From Pseudomonadota bacterium (lineage in GTDB: Bacteria > Pseudomonadota > Alphaproteobacteria > Rhizobiales > JAKPQE01): a DNA stretch of 64,000 nt. The stretch lies in assembly GCA_029572955.1 (NCBI GenBank), contig JAKPQE010000170.1, positions 17,523-81,522 on the forward strand, in the 5' to 3' direction. The translations under genes and the position numbers were made by a program. Under the pieces are notes generated by a model. It saw only the letters and a list, made by a program, of their open reading frames with translations, did not search any database and was not told the DNA's origin. Positions 45,701 to 48,239 of the stretch are shown here, piece by piece. Every line of letters starts with the position of its first letter. Within the stretch, counting starts at the first letter, position 1.

Positions 45701-46415
45701 CGACGCGATCTCGATCGCCGGCGTCGCCAACGGTGCCCACGGCACCGCCGAGCTGACCGGGGAGGGGGTCGTCGTCTACACCGCCGAGAGCGGCTTCTCG
45801 GGCCAGGATCAGTTCGTCTACACCGTGACCGACGGCGAAGACACGGCCGAGGCGCTCGTTACCGTCAATGTCGGCGCGACCTTCCAGGACGTCGCGACCG
45901 GCGGCGAGGGGACCGATTTCCTGTTCGGCGGTCGCGGCGACAGCTTCCTCAACGGCGGCGACGGCTCCGACTTCCTCTTTGCCGGTCGCGGCAACGACGT
46001 GCTGCGCGGCGGTGCCGGCAACGACTTCCTGTTCGGCGGTCGCGGCAACGACGACCTCGGCGGCGGCGACGGCAACGACTTCATCTTCGGCGGCAACGGC
46101 AACGACCGCATCTCCGGCGGGCGCGGCAACGACACCCTGTTCGGGGGAAGGGGCACCGACACCTTCGTCTTCTCCACCGGCGACGGCGCCGACTCGATCA
46201 TGGACTTCGAGACGCCGCGTGCCGGCCGTCGCTTCACCATCGCCGGCGATACCATCGCGCTCAATGTCGAGGGCATCGACAGCTTCGATGATGTGCTCGC
46301 CGTCGCCCAGCAGGTGCGCGGCGGCGTGGTGCTCGATTTCGGCAATGGCGACGAGTTGTTCCTCGCCGGCACCCGTCTTTCGGCGCTCGACGAAGACAGC
46401 TTTACCTTCTTCTGA
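21774..46415 (+). CDS. Giant type I secreted RTX protein: M10 metalloprotease, FrpC-like self-processing module, RTX, cadherin-like and He_PIG repeats
   Basis: 8213 residues in one intact frame. There is no Sec signal, as expected for type I export. Domains: serralysin-like zinc protease, aa 1-~220, with HEFGHAIGLGH (zinc ligands His143, His147, His153; catalytic Glu144) and SPMMLDVAAAQRKYGAN closing the fold; the Met-turn position reads DLSY (Leu182). First RTX array, aa ~355-405. FrpC-type self-processing module starting at Asp890-Pro891. A largely non-repetitive domain, aa ~1070-1575. About 24 RTX plus hemolysin-related modules, aa ~1580-4755. Seven cadherin-like (tandem-95) modules, then RTX, then about 13 more cadherin-like modules mixed with He_PIG modules. 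C-terminal RTX array and a secretion tail ending DSFTFF. I noticed no cysteine. It is followed by its PrtD/PrtE-type exporter genes. Probable role: calcium-stabilised extracellular protease or adhesin, with the protease released or coupled by self-cleavage; this is inference. Confidence 0.95.
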   Translation: MASPSSSPAPEYDIYKPIYGDEQWSGIISIYYVTEADWLPYYQALYYPWQQWTPVYDDQKWPDGWVDDWKQVIEVWQSYINIDIVESAAMAGADYWLGNLGDSLGFALDPHDSPQHFIGINLARLSTEAEIGGGNHRLATMIHEFGHAIGLGHPHDKGQKSTEVLGDPFNMFPPYDRRYTDLSYTKPPGIETDSAFGMPASPMMLDVAAAQRKYGANTETNKGETIYNLTDPQTVGLDLDGSDGSVSIGRAYYAIWDNGGNFDRISYEDANNTILNLNEAPLTTDDDTLRAILEDVVETNAQSILDSEVVERLLNRDIYAAGFLSEILTSGGATTNSAYGITKGSKIEDALSGDGRDVLIGNKHDNRLSAGADDDFLVGGQGKDQLKGGPGSDIIHGGDDIDVARYDLFDLDDPSLFASAGIEIGNFRNTDEFSLAGPGIMLDHVGLGGESNTGTDTLIEIEHMLLTRRGDIVDITPDAPKLSFDLVVDLNDFAPVTVSKDDWDEVDFRFLDTGIVFMNGATMTKAGDSNGPVDMSLAGKFWELGWFLPTLVGVTPEILLASVDEYQHPLTFYGTEKITGTMLDDTIWVGWEGEASPLKWTDQEGQKSTHSTSTPRIGEIDGNKGNDYIVHWGAEYIKAGEVVPEELGGTQWIFDGEVISETKAAQDFQMTLKGGEDSDRVYAVSGTKAVVSGGTGNDILFNQTFKGELWGGDVDGFGDGETDIFWFWPGTFIKDAEEFDLLEMFGIPLSGGTNLPQMGADAFSNMAFLQIIAQNSLAMDWIFPFIFYGRTKGGQLLVYNVLMDTFDLGPDNTDFPQGVMVVEDFDFGGLEDEDWATFARSDLNMTFRTFGPEGDSVEISQWTLAFGYIFDFIDAMFDLAKAIHWQPSDDPLVLDLDGDGIETVGLAQSGTHFDLDGDFFAERAGWLGPDDGFLAVDRNGNGRIDDITEMFGGPDLSAFSDLAAHDDDGDGAITAADAIFADLRVWRDLDQDGVTDEGELETLDFFDIVSIGVGATDLGDREVFGNRFPQEGTFTLGDGTVNRSYGVVFGVDATDTIYRGERGTAEWLKTTAVPDAKGFGAIADLAVDISNDLDLAETVFAAAAAMTTPDLKLIREQATPIYGAWAQSLELTRELTAVLVADGGSGATFVDSAIYIEDAAGGYYTLSSGSPVLDAGGVAIDRPTFEDVVGQTVGAGEVWRVEQMFSPQTRESAVEHRANAPYLGSVVDGRFVVTDYGIENPDGSWRLASGTAIVDAGGAPVAAPTVADIVAMPHAEGEEWRLEEIGFNPYAGVPVDLMGVYFIDGKVVDYSVEVTDADGTFAVWARNLDRALELQHKLGYPGEFNLRNYEVDFATLDEVNSTDDSAYRVELMTAGQLHFATSIYGIDFQPDIMAAATDPDTGVISYSPGSFTGQEASTVDENGDYVSFIDTAIDLFDAMMQVYIGVSRAFAVRVALQGGLADFAAGLEYVADSDEFRPATDLELAPVFDAIFAATPSGAQAAYDYLAGWQEILEVVYPDYHLDPSKNLLSNTVRLNEAFVLQNVIAGFEKYPPDLDLAGVMNALKLDDTKLVTHTEADTVVVGTDGDDYIYLTGGDQTYRGGHGKDVYFVGSGFGHDVIDDVEEALVAKAQVDELRFTSAKSTDIYATADGLDLVLEVIGTDDVLRIKDQFLGDLIDPLFGNNFANDTGVHAIVFADGELWSWYQIAEAVSHPLDTDDLVLGTESRDFLAGGLGNDVLRGGRDGDIYAYHVGDGDDRIADNNDRPTDDPTKHLDLLQVFGDATADSLSYGRAGESNDLVLTFLDADGNATGDRVTIEGQFAWFNVPFLGLYFGDAIERIVFEDGSFLTQTDVMARVLAEAKTDGADPIYGFHNDDVLDGGAGDDLLVGKDGNDTYVYGRDYGSDSISDRAYDLFATSFDTLKFIDDIRWTDIAFERDGASATIALRVEGTTDRVILEDQYHARPLLGFTNLVEQVEFGDGVVWDYAKLAQHYIDLAASDGDDTIYGFEIADRLDGRAGNDRLEGGDAADTYIYGLGYDNDTIFDSGSGGQGDSLVFQDIALGDVGIDRDGRDLVFTVTATGDRVVVEGQYNREYQQGNAIETFAFSDISVDFTALNPGDVDVVGTAAGETLYGSDFAELIDGRGGDDTLVGGSDGDTYLFDVGYGDDVIIDSQVRVAWFDRGGRVIETDDTVRFGADITIVNAVFSKDGDDLVVSITDRTDTLRIRNQFRSIADGVEWFEFQDGTRWHISDIEEQLAIVGGSRGDDYIEGALDAPNVLDGREGDDTLVGGREGDTYAFGGAYDLDQIIERTDATPGAIDRVVFDALVDPALVQLIRDGDNLIVDLGNGEDRLTIVEGLSTRQVEAFLFADGTEWLLEEIRDRLLVGTDGDDVIVGFDDRNDHLDGLAGSDALAGGLGDDSYAFGLGSGADSVEETGGVDRIVFGSGVSAAMVAFSDEDGSLLVSLTGTDDTLLIIDGAATSNLAARVESFEFEDGTTMSMEDVLRILVQQQSTGGDDIIDARVGFPITVAMGEGDDYVLAGRDATFLFVSGNGSDIVDTAGQGGSSSLVFADLPASEAVVRRVDLDGDDVLIYFPSTGDQVLVVGALSNANVQTISFADSIEWSRADLMAAAVASQQSDRDDIVTGSRNADVIEGGPGDDDIEGGAGDDVYFFRRGDGRDVIADSSGTDRLEIRGYRPEDVAITRPVDGRDELLLTFAGTDDEVLLRFETGGIESVVFGDGTTWTRTDLFDAVVGKGTPYADTIVGTSTANIIEGGRGDDFLDGTAGNDTYVFNRGDGRDIIDDNGGTSEVNRLVLNDYFPNDAFLVRASDRPNDLIIRLADGDEIVAVNTFGSFGGRITEIAFEDGTVWTTADMLFVLDSQRDAASDETLFGGAGADVIAGEGGNDYIEGRGGDDVYVFARGDGEDIYKDNGTWSTASADVIEIRGYLPAEAQFARSSRDGNDLVITFAGSNDRILVVEGLSGSLSNLIETVRFTDGTALAIADIRAGILAGEATAGADIVTGTDYDDVLTGGPGNDLVLGDGGADVYRFSRGDGSDVFSDDSSEYDTLEIYGYTPAEVTIAADAARHNSIVLTFAGTDDRLLLDQGSNTVHSFDAIVFEDGTVWNRATIEAMALASVPMDAGANEIYGYDGSETIRAGGGDDLIESRYGTDVLEFARGDGRDTVLNSYPDTLRLIDAVPADIEILGETFGDGSVTVHILGTRDAIRFENGTSGFNRIEFSDGSVWTSTEIAAAVVARPESAFGPLTIGGTTGNDTFDSTPRDEWIYGSRGDDTYNYERGDGHDFINDLRSTSQVGNIDTLNFLDIASTEIVAGHDRQDAQDLVISFRGFGGSITIDNFFETSLRYQIERFVFSDAVTLDAAAMAALAAPAIVPATSGADKIVGTDAADTIDALAGDDVVEAGAGADDITGGLGNDRLSGGDGADTYRFALGDGRDFIVDNDWVDANTLVLSGYSAGDLAFRWDLVTGRVVLDLGASGDAITFATSTEGSLSYGDGVAAFAFGDVALDDGTLLSAADVLGMMDVPASDMRFGTDAIDDVFVNDAVSTYFEDYEGSDTYAYARGDGIDAFIDWSGDAGEYDQLILHGINPGDITAITEGSYWFTVGYAESAPGAGDGGTFALNVSTQVDFGEGFVDMTGIEEVHFADGTVWTYDDFAARVVQEPQPVTSGDDAYYGSDAADTIELLGGDDFAAGNGGADTYVYTRGDGNDIYEDQAATGEVSGTIVLHDIDPAEVTVSRRFDDLAIDIAARAGDGSDAGSIRLSSYFSYAGAFEGVSLVFDDGTIVTQADLAAEFLAPQQTAGNDHVLGTEGADLFAPGPGDDLVDPVGGNDTFRYVRGDGDDIVASSYVVDGHRLELFGISPAEVSVLRHASDLVLEFSESAPGAGDGGSIRFLDGYDAAGYDMLALAAIVFEDGTTWSRADIAAAYVAGRTGGGDDAVVNAGPALTYEMGAGDDTVETGATGDTYVYRNGDGNDVIVENGGTGNVERVYVPGSGAEGGSYVSLAGPDVVDFADLDEADISYERFGDDLVVRIAADAGRGIAAGSVTIRDAFAGNAFTDTHVETLRFADESERAVSDVLAALIAAAPTAGDDRLGGSGGDDLLVGGTGDDVIDGKDGSDTYAYTRGDGNDVIFDVPGAGWYDEVDTLELHGIARADVTFVSTYNGIEVVIAESAPGAGDGGSIVVDGMAVDGMPAETGIERVVFDDGTIVGRDAIVAEVLLNAATDGDDEITGDSGANVIAGLGGNDVLDGVEGDDTYVYTRGDGYDVILETGFYDQDRLELHGIDPADVIVRRGVDADLELVIAESAPGAGDGGRITARASFLPSGLYGIETVAFDDGTVWTRSEFETLATRNVATVGDDRLTGTSASEELAGLEGDDYVSGGVGDDTYSYRRGDGADVVRDFGSGFDSIVISGYAADEIEFARRGRDGTDLVIRLAGTGDSITVVNGLLDTATDRVEQVVLADSGEIFAIAEILSLLVLGDATAEADQLVGTLNDDVLEGLAGVDLMIGSAGNDTYTYRAGDGDDRIADGSTSPFDRLLLPDLNPGDIVWARRSPADGDDLVLRFGGGTDRLYLADTLGSGSNGIEQIEFADGTIWTLADMRAAVLRSAATIGDETIRGFEGADLMAGEAGDDRLIGGEGADIYHFAAGDGHDVVDDGSTSAGDRLELVDILSSETAVHRLFKGSDSVVLTFATGEDAVTLRHMLADTGEGVETIVFGDGVTWTRDTILGLLDNHAPVAVDDGIFTAKQQEDLILSAAQLLRNDYDADLETLTIIAVDGGEHGTAQLNASGNIVFTPEAGFLGATTFTYTVSDGRNGFATATVNVRVTPVAEALDDAGFTVAEDGFLTIEARRLLSNDLDGDRMIVAQVFDAVNGSASLASNGDITFTPSADFNGLASFKYVANTPEGGRAEATVYIDVTAVNDAPVAVDDTGYSVNEASAIEIAARDLVANDFDIDGDALEIVSVTGNADLAVELTVDGYVVVTPTLFFFGDTSFSYVVRDEAGQTSTAVVDVTVVPFNQAPFVNDEREDEAFVTDEDNPLLVSSGELLANDHDLNGDPLTIASVRPGTGGSVVLNANGTVLFTPTPGFNGQASFFYTVDDGRGGQTEGEAVVNVIAVNDPPVANDDSYQSPGIFYLDGFQNTPLVIDIADLLGNDGDPDGPSVTLQSVSFNDNGVSEIVGDTIVFTPDAGYWGEASFHYVVADVFGAVDDATVTMFFAPTSDAPPFAGNDNVTIYEDVATAIPIAALLANDFDVDNDPLEIVSVAMGLGQKGSVALDGAGNVVFTPALNYHGPSSFSYVVTDNADGEDTATVVVDILPVNDAPTAAPDTGATSLDVPLVLRIADLMANDSDVDLQDYQYDLLNFVGVRSTSLGVASVYGGEFVVVEYDATFSGDVTLDYTIADPEGVEDDGTVFATVSGVHADVLSGSALRDLVIGSQTAETIDGGAGDDDLFGRGGDDRIIGGDGGDAIDGGAGFDIVDFAGSNIGVRADLVTRLGQGGHAQGDLYTAIEAFAGTEFHDELYGNGEANLLSGRGGGDLLDGRGGDDSLDGGAGDDILIGGTGADLLDGGEGSDTADYSASSAAVDVSLLAGTASGGDAEGDTLVSIENLTGTLYDDRLEGDDADNTLSGGRGDDTLIGGLGNDILVGGRGADVMDGGAGIDRVDYSLSDAGVTVDMTDGSLGGGDALGDTFTDIEEIVGSFHDDTLIGDDGDNVLTGGRGADIMDGGDGFDTADYSEADEAVTVDLGSGVGSAGEAAGDQLANFEKLVGSAYDDSLSGGAADETFEGGFGDDLLAGRAGSDTYLFGYDSGNDTVTEAGDVSDVDRIEIAAGIRPADISVIRDGDDLLVELEHDDGLLIDTLRVTDHFLGAASGIEEIAFADGTVWDRQAIEDLARVGRFNAVDDLVRFATEDEPLAISAASLTGNDATEGTDALAIVSVAAVSGGTVELQGDGSLVFLGAQDHWGDAFFDYTVRDPFGRESTARVEVNILPVNDAPVAADDGIIYGLEDTPLVIPIADLLGNDFDVDGDTLTIDGTAFTPLVGPDGEYLYPSMFVTGSNGDTFTTLGGILFVPTTNHFGFAGFTYTVTDGNGETSTASVELAILGVNDAPTAVTDHETVRLGVPTLIAIADLLVNDRDVEDDAFSFTGAGHPVNGTIEFLDAGQATVADPSAATYIRFTGAELGDASFSYEVTDVHGASSTGTVEVSVIPVNDPPRAVNDSGYQTIEDVVLVIDPAALLANDSDPNGDPLIVSALERFPLNGRVEFTADGMIAFTPRADYNGAAGFVYTIDDGRGGTDTAFVSITVMPQNDGPILRDDVLDAVEDEPITVLAAEAFANDGDPEGDVIFFESASLLGILTDDFTDRSVFSDSHSVGSLVLVASAADGATLEDGSDLPAWLVFDAATATFTGTPPESGMAPITVAVTVVNTNLVSGVTESFVALHTVDPADLEANPDGVAIDVATSQVVATLGDGSPLPDWLTFDAATLSFAGTAPAGVVDPIALELTFTSTDPVTGEVATFVGDMIVDPADPALGTGIAYNAHVIAVAMGAGTFAAATPAGGPLPGWLAFDAETRAFSFTEIVPAVDEPVARIRVSFTPDDPSAEGFAVEVLIDPAEPLDPRINALFANDPYFAAHGLMALPFAADAAATAEKAHFVALPDWLAFDADTLTLSGMPPAKYVGSIPVRIDLGESASEDVPAYSLIVDAVVDPDLDLAAAGGFSITVHDETIDIDAPLDFFGAFAIEYYAHDEKGGVSEQPASIVINVEARPELPTAVGDTFTVLEGESLTIALADLLANDSDADGDPIHIVAIGTPPIGDLTLTIPELVVELPPVGGLAGPASHSATLADGSPLPAWLSIDPDTGTLSGTPPLAALETLDIVVTSSDGTTTIETGLAVVVDGNAGATLDYQTFGDFFGPVEFTYEITDDAQGNATATVHIDVEPVNDPPVAVADAFDGIEDTPLVIDVATLLANDTDRDDDPLSIELVQNAVNGTVELVGTEITFTPDHNFDGVASFQYVVGDGAGGYNTGDVTIDVASTNRAPVAALDSFAGTEDVPFYLTVADLLGNDSDPDGDDIGFVGFADPGPNATIFLRPDGSYAVTPRDNFYGVLTLTYTVTDGRAVSGATGNFVIDFAAVNDAPIVGDDGPFTTAEDTPVAIALADLLLNDSDVEGDSLAVVGVLDPVNGSVVISGGEAIFTPRADYFGNGGFTYEVSDGHGGLTRGFVSVAVVPAQDLPIAVADSGFVVDEDGAIDIDPATLLANDVDPDGDAISFVSAAGLGVSMTAGGLIHYEPAADANGRFGLSYTITDGFNPPVTGTFYVDVLPVEDDPIAGDDSLAGTEDETLVVALATLTANDRDPDAGQTFQVSSVGDAVGGSVSLDGLGNFVFVPDADRNGTASFAYEITDSTGRADIATVTVTLAPVNDAPVVGPIAAFAGTEDVRFTGQLPDVFSDIDGDPLTLSVRQADGSPLPDWLVFSPETRGLAGTPPADFFGTIALEVVASDGVAETARAFDLVIAGVNDAPVAGNDIFETDENQPIVIPIATILGNDVDVDGDTLTITAVAPGAGYTAEFDGLGNLVVTPLAGATGPLLIDYTVSDGVLEDTGTITVSLVPVNEPPVMAPLATVHSPEDAPIDFVLPEDFVTDPDGDTLTVTATRAGSTTLPAWLSFSPATRQFTGTPPADFFGTIALVVTASDGEFTVSRGFDLVIDPVNDIPVISAPFSDRFVDEDENFNLQLQQGLFSDPDGDPLTYSMTMADGSPLPAWLTADTVALRLIGVPPADFNGVLDIRVAASDGQASVSDVFHLTIRPVNDAPHVAEPLPNQPLPGELLFTGDPFTIDIPASTFADVDGDPLAFAALQADGTPLPDWMSFDGETISGVAPHTAVGTYEIEIRATDGLLVTSDVFLINFSAGNQAPTAVADGPFETRPGVPLEIFASQLLGNDSDPDGDAISIAGVANGAHGTAELTGEGVVVYTAESGFSGQDQFVYTVTDGEDTAEALVTVNVGATFQDVATGGEGTDFLFGGRGDSFLNGGDGSDFLFAGRGNDVLRGGAGNDFLFGGRGNDDLGGGDGNDFIFGGNGNDRISGGRGNDTLFGGRGTDTFVFSTGDGADSIMDFETPRAGRRFTIAGDTIALNVEGIDSFDDVLAVAQQVRGGVVLDFGNGDELFLAGTRLSALDEDSFTFF
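24441..24972 (+). other. Region encoding FrpC/ApxIVA-like self-processing module (Asp890-Pro891)
   Basis: Starts at the Asp-Pro pair of DDPLVLDLDGDGIETVG. It continues with the module's series of EF-hand-like loops in family order: DLDGDGIETV, DLDGDFFAE, DRNGNGRIDD, DDDGDGAITAADAIF, DLDQDGVTDEGEL. In FrpC of Neisseria meningitidis and ApxIVA of Actinobacillus, calcium triggers cleavage of the equivalent Asp-Pro bond and the new C-terminal Asp can form an isopeptide with a Lys. Cleavage here would free the first 890 residues, that is, the whole protease domain. Confidence 0.8.
26512..36040 (+). repeat. About 24 tandem RTX plus hemolysin-related (HCBP) modules, period about 132 residues
   Basis: Each unit starts with a degenerate pair of calcium-binding nonapeptides (GxDxLxGGxGxDxxxGGxGxDTYxY), a RGDGxDxIxD segment, a beta-rich part with LxLxGxxxxxVxxxR, and ends in an FxDGTxWxxxDL-like motif, as in the HCBP_related family (PF06594). 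Unit starts lie at about 26512, 26926, 27366, 27775, 28156, 28567 and 28942, and on to 35686. Units differ a good deal in sequence, so the array is old rather than freshly expanded, except for the sub-family noted at 32658-34790. Confidence 0.88.
36045..38110 (+). repeat. First tandem cadherin-like (tandem-95 / VCBS-type) block, 7 modules
   Basis: Units of about 98 residues starting NDAPVAVDD or similar. They share an EDxxLxI segment, LLANDxDxDGD, an FTPxxxFxGxxSFxYTVxD beta core, and an xVxVxPVND linker into the next unit. Starts at about 36046, 36330, 36609, 36900, 37200, 37509 and 37807. This is Cadherin_5/tandem-95 type (PF17892 family): extended, calcium-rigidified stalk modules. Confidence 0.88.
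38120..39545 (+). repeat. Central RTX array between the two cadherin-like blocks
   Basis: Dense GGxGxDxLxG nonapeptides in several groups separated by segments of the form DYSxxxxxVxVxLxxGxxxGGxAxGDxLxxIENLxGSxxDDxLxGD, found in many large secreted alphaproteobacterial RTX proteins. The block ends with one HCBP-type unit (GSDTYLFGYDSGNDTV to FADGTVWDRQ). Confidence 0.88.
39547..45890 (+). repeat. Second cadherin-like block mixed with He_PIG (putative Ig) modules
   Basis: About 13 further tandem-95 modules begin near 39547, 39830, 40170, 40487, 40781, 42160, 42688, 42965, 43260, 43550, 43830, 44410 and 45595. Interleaved are He_PIG-type segments with the hallmark DGSPLPAWLxFDxxTxxFxGTPP at about 41020, 41270, 41530, 41820, 42390, 44250, 44845, 45130 and 45440. 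The He_PIG type (PF05345) is known from bacterial surface and dystroglycan-like cadherin domains. The region between 41000 and 42000 contains several partial He_PIG copies in a row. Confidence 0.85.
45900..46415 (+). other. C-terminal RTX array and type I secretion signal
   Basis: Uninterrupted FLFGGRGNDxLxGGxGNDF-type nonapeptides (about 45902-46180) precede a repeat-free tail with FSTGDGADSIMDF and an acidic/hydrophobic end (DSFTFF). An RTX array followed by such a tail is the standard type I export and folding signal. Confidence 0.87.
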
Positions 46416-46495
46416 GAATTCAGCCGGCGCGGGGTGGCCGGAGCATTGGAATGACTGCAGACTACTTGGCGTTAAACGTTCCAGAGGGGACGAGT

Positions 46496-46513
46496 GGGGA
46501 GTAATTGCGTTTG
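46496..46513 (+). promoter_or_regulatory. Ribosome site that decides the TTG start of the ABC exporter
   Basis: GGGGAG at 46496-46501 is followed by nine bases and then TTG at 46511. An in-frame TTG at 46505 is only three bases away, too close to be used. No ATG exists near the N-terminus of this conserved frame. Confidence 0.65.
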
Positions 46514-48196
46514 AAGAACGTCGTGGCTGGCGCCTATCGCAAGCTCGTCGGGGGCTATGTCGTCGTCGCCGTGCTGAGCTGCGCGGTCAACCTCCTGATG
46601 CTGACCGGGCCGTTGTTCATGCTGCAGGTCTACGACCGGGTGCTCGCCAGCCGTTCGGTGCCGACGCTGACGGCGCTCGTCATCCTGGCGGCCGGCCTCT
46701 ATGCCATGATGGGCGTCTTCGACCTCGTCCGGAACCGGATCCTGTCGCGGGTCTCGCAGCGCCTCGACGACGAGCTGTCGCGGCCGGCCTTCCGTTCGTG
46801 GCTGGTGCGCTCGCTCGGCGGCCATGCGCCGGGATACCGGCCGCTGCAGGACCTCGCGACGGTGCGCGGCTTCCTGTCGAGCCCGACGATGACGGCGCTG
46901 TTCGACCTGCCCTGGTTCCCGGCCTTCCTCGCCGTCGTCTACCTGCTGCATTTCCAGCTCGGCGTCATCGCCTCGATCGGTGCCGGCGTCGTCATCGTCA
47001 TCGCCTTCGTCAACGAGTTCATGTCGAGCCGGCCGGCGCGCGACTACGGCCAGGCCGAGATCGCCGAGAACCGCTTCACCGAGCAGGTGCAGCGCGGTGC
47101 CGACGCGGTCATCGCGATGGGCATGCTCGGCGACGTCTCCGGCCGCTGGAAGGGCCTGCGCGACACCGCCCTCTTCTTCCTGCAGAAGGGCACCGAGCGC
47201 TCGGAGTATTTCACCGCGCTCTCCAAGGCGTTCCGCCTGCTGCTGCAGTCGCTGATCCTCGGCTATGCCGCCTATCTCGCGATTTTCGAGGAGATCACGC
47301 CGGGCATGATCGTCGCCGCCTCGATCATCGCCGGCCGGGCGCTCGCCCCGCTCGACCAGGTGGTCGGCGGCTGGCGCATGCTGAAGCGGGCTCGCCTCGC
47401 CAATTCCCGCCTCAAGGACTATCTCGCCCGCGACGCGGAAGCGACGCCGGTCAGCGTGCGGCTGCCCGATCCGGTCGGCCGCCTCGACGTCACCAACGTC
47501 ACCAAATACACGCCGGGGCAGGCGGGCGCGGCGGATCGCCGGTCGATCCTCTCCGGCATCAGCTTCAACCTTTCCCCCGGCGAAGGCCTCGGCATCATCG
47601 GCCCGAGCGCGTCGGGCAAGACCTCGCTCGCCCGGCTTCTCGTCGGCCTGTGGATGCCCGACCAGGGCCATGTGCGCATCGACGGGGCGACGCACGAGCA
47701 GTGGGATCCCGACGATCTCGGCAGGTTCATCGGCTACCTGCCGCAGCAGATCGAGCTGTTTCCCGGCAGCATCGCCCAGAACATCGCCCGCTTCCGGCCC
47801 GACGTGGCGAGCGAGGACATCGTGGCCGCCGCCATGGCGGCGGGCGTGCACGAATTCATCCTGCGCTTCCCGGCCGGATACGCGACCGAGGCCGAGGGAC
47901 CGGCGAGCCCGCTGACCGGGGGGCTGCGCCAGCGCATCGCGCTTGCCCGGGCGATCTTCGGCTCGCCCGCGCTCGTCGTTCTCGACGAGCCCAATTCCAA
48001 TCTCGACGCCGAGGGCGACGAGGCGCTGACCCGGGCGATCGCCACCCTGCGCGAGCGCGGCGCCGCCGTCGTCGTCATGGCGCACCGGCCGAGCGCCATC
48101 GCCGCCGTCGACAAGGTGCTGATGCTCAACGAAGGCCGGGTGCTCGAATTCGGCGACAAATCCGAGGTGCTGCGCAAGGTGACCCGGGTCACCTGA
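46511..48196 (+). CDS. Type I secretion ABC transporter, permease/ATPase (PrtD family)
   Basis: 561-residue inner-membrane exporter, almost certainly for the giant protein encoded just upstream (95 bp away). It lacks an N-terminal C39 peptidase-like domain, so it is PrtD/AprD-type rather than HlyB- or LapB-type. Residues about 10-280 are the membrane domain, including LLMLTGPLFMLQVYDRVLASRS. The ATPase domain has Walker A GPSASGKT (364-371), the Q loop near PQQIELFPGS, Walker B LVVLDEP with Glu493, and the H loop His525. The ABC signature reads LTGGLRQR (468-475) instead of LSGGQRQR. The start is a TTG at 46511, set by a GGGGAG ribosome site. Confidence 0.93.
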   Translation: MKNVVAGAYRKLVGGYVVVAVLSCAVNLLMLTGPLFMLQVYDRVLASRSVPTLTALVILAAGLYAMMGVFDLVRNRILSRVSQRLDDELSRPAFRSWLVRSLGGHAPGYRPLQDLATVRGFLSSPTMTALFDLPWFPAFLAVVYLLHFQLGVIASIGAGVVIVIAFVNEFMSSRPARDYGQAEIAENRFTEQVQRGADAVIAMGMLGDVSGRWKGLRDTALFFLQKGTERSEYFTALSKAFRLLLQSLILGYAAYLAIFEEITPGMIVAASIIAGRALAPLDQVVGGWRMLKRARLANSRLKDYLARDAEATPVSVRLPDPVGRLDVTNVTKYTPGQAGAADRRSILSGISFNLSPGEGLGIIGPSASGKTSLARLLVGLWMPDQGHVRIDGATHEQWDPDDLGRFIGYLPQQIELFPGSIAQNIARFRPDVASEDIVAAAMAAGVHEFILRFPAGYATEAEGPASPLTGGLRQRIALARAIFGSPALVVLDEPNSNLDAEGDEALTRAIATLRERGAAVVVMAHRPSAIAAVDKVLMLNEGRVLEFGDKSEVLRKVTRVT

Positions 48197-48239
48197 TGGC
48201 AACGAACGCGTGGCGAGCCGCAACGGGGAAAAGAGGCGA

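Noticed and set aside
35460..45740. Antisense open frame of over 3400 codons opposite the cadherin-like repeats
   Set aside because: It is explained by strong GC3 bias and repeated codons on the sense strand. Composition is dominated by Arg, Asp, Glu, Val and Gly with no domain, and no ribosome site was noted.
22837..46180. CRISPR-like or satellite DNA because of dense short repeats
   Set aside because: The repeats are in frame, encode calcium-binding nonapeptides or beta-modules and are not regularly spaced identical units.
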